Source of the DNA: Crocinitomicaceae bacterium
GTDB taxonomy: Bacteria > Bacteroidota > Bacteroidia > Flavobacteriales_D > Crocinitomicaceae
Assembly: GCA_016709005.1 (NCBI GenBank)
Contig: JADJEU010000010.1
Location: 30,170 to 94,169 of the forward strand
Length of the DNA: 64,000 nucleotides
Reading direction: 5' to 3'
In this document: positions 63,950 through 64,000 of the stretch, piece after piece
Layout of the letters: each line of letters starts with the position of its first letter
Numbering within the stretch: position 1 is the stretch's first letter
Notes under the pieces: generated by a model
Databases searched by the model: none
What the model was told of the DNA's origin: nothing
Seen by the model: only the letters and a program-made list of their open reading frames with translations
Position numbers and translations under genes: made by a program

Positions 63950-64000
63950 TAGCGCGGGGGAGAGTTGAACTCCCGTCCGCCAGCTGGCGGATATGAATCC
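63950..64000 (-). tRNA. 3' part of a tRNA gene, identity uncertain
   Basis: On the minus strand the T arm is clear: GGGAG-TTCAACT-CTCCC, followed by the acceptor strand CCGCGCT and discriminator A; CCA is not encoded. Upstream the visible GGATTCATATCC may be the anticodon arm (loop around TTCATA, a CAT anticodon would mean Met or Ile2), with one base fewer than normal. Between this and the T arm lies a long region with the 16-base palindrome at 63976-63991, much longer than a class I variable loop. The 5' half is outside the window. Confidence 0.7.

Noticed and set aside
1..64000. CRISPR arrays, prophage, rRNA operons, restriction or other defence systems
   Set aside because: I saw no regularly spaced repeats, phage structural gene run, rRNA sequence or nuclease/methylase pair in the window.

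Overview
This is an A+T-rich stretch of a Bacteroidota chromosome, most likely a marine or freshwater Flavobacteriales bacterium (Crocinitomicaceae-like, by inference). The evidence is type A type-IX-secretion (T9SS) C-terminal sorting domains on several large secreted proteins, the clade-typical families DUF4295, DUF5686, DUF4442 and peptidase S46, start codons preceded by A-rich DNA rather than Shine-Dalgarno sites, and promoters of the Bacteroidetes form TTTG-N18-21-TAnnTTTG.

Layout. 1-1.7 kb holds secreted proteins, one running off the left edge. 1.8-8.3 kb is a conserved housekeeping block: rsfS-ftsH-DUF2007-cdsA-psd on the minus strand, birA on plus, pyrE-SRPBCC on minus and a NUDIX gene on plus. 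8.3-15.7 kb carries an ECF-like sigma factor, a thioredoxin-like protein, a nonsense-interrupted aldehyde dehydrogenase, a PKD lipoprotein, a frameshifted S46 dipeptidyl-peptidase (DPP11-like) and small proteins. 15.7-20.1 kb is the block cinA, rpmB-rpmG-DUF4295, ftsY, rimO. 20.1-33.6 kb mixes secreted proteins with pheT, lipA, OsmC and CvpA. 33.7-50.1 kb is dominated by membrane and secreted proteolysis: rseP, a DUF5686 outer-membrane protein, two M1 aminopeptidases, a POT peptide transporter and an M16 pair (zinc-binding subunit plus a subunit lacking the zinc motif). 50.3-56.7 kb is an accessory surface-protein islet: a fibre-like protein, a T9SS-exported alpha/beta-hydrolase and two tandem paralogous lipoproteins, the first split by an IS1595-family insertion. 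56.7-64 kb has a lipoprotein, a large secreted protein, dnaB, a ThuA/GATase-like secreted protein, a second POT transporter and the 3' part of a tRNA.

How the genes work together. S46 and M1 peptidases outside the cytoplasm feeding two POT importers suggests growth on peptides. cdsA and psd make phosphatidylethanolamine. ftsH and rseP act in membrane-protein quality control.

Caveat. At least six genes carry a frameshift or nonsense lesion, and the ftsH 3' end may be a further case. Four of them (S46, the 15.2 kb gene, the first M16 gene and the second POT gene) look like lost bases in homopolymers or a dinucleotide repeat, which points to sequencing or assembly error more than gene decay. 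The aldehyde dehydrogenase and the T9SS glycine-rich protein have substitution-type stops that could be genuine.
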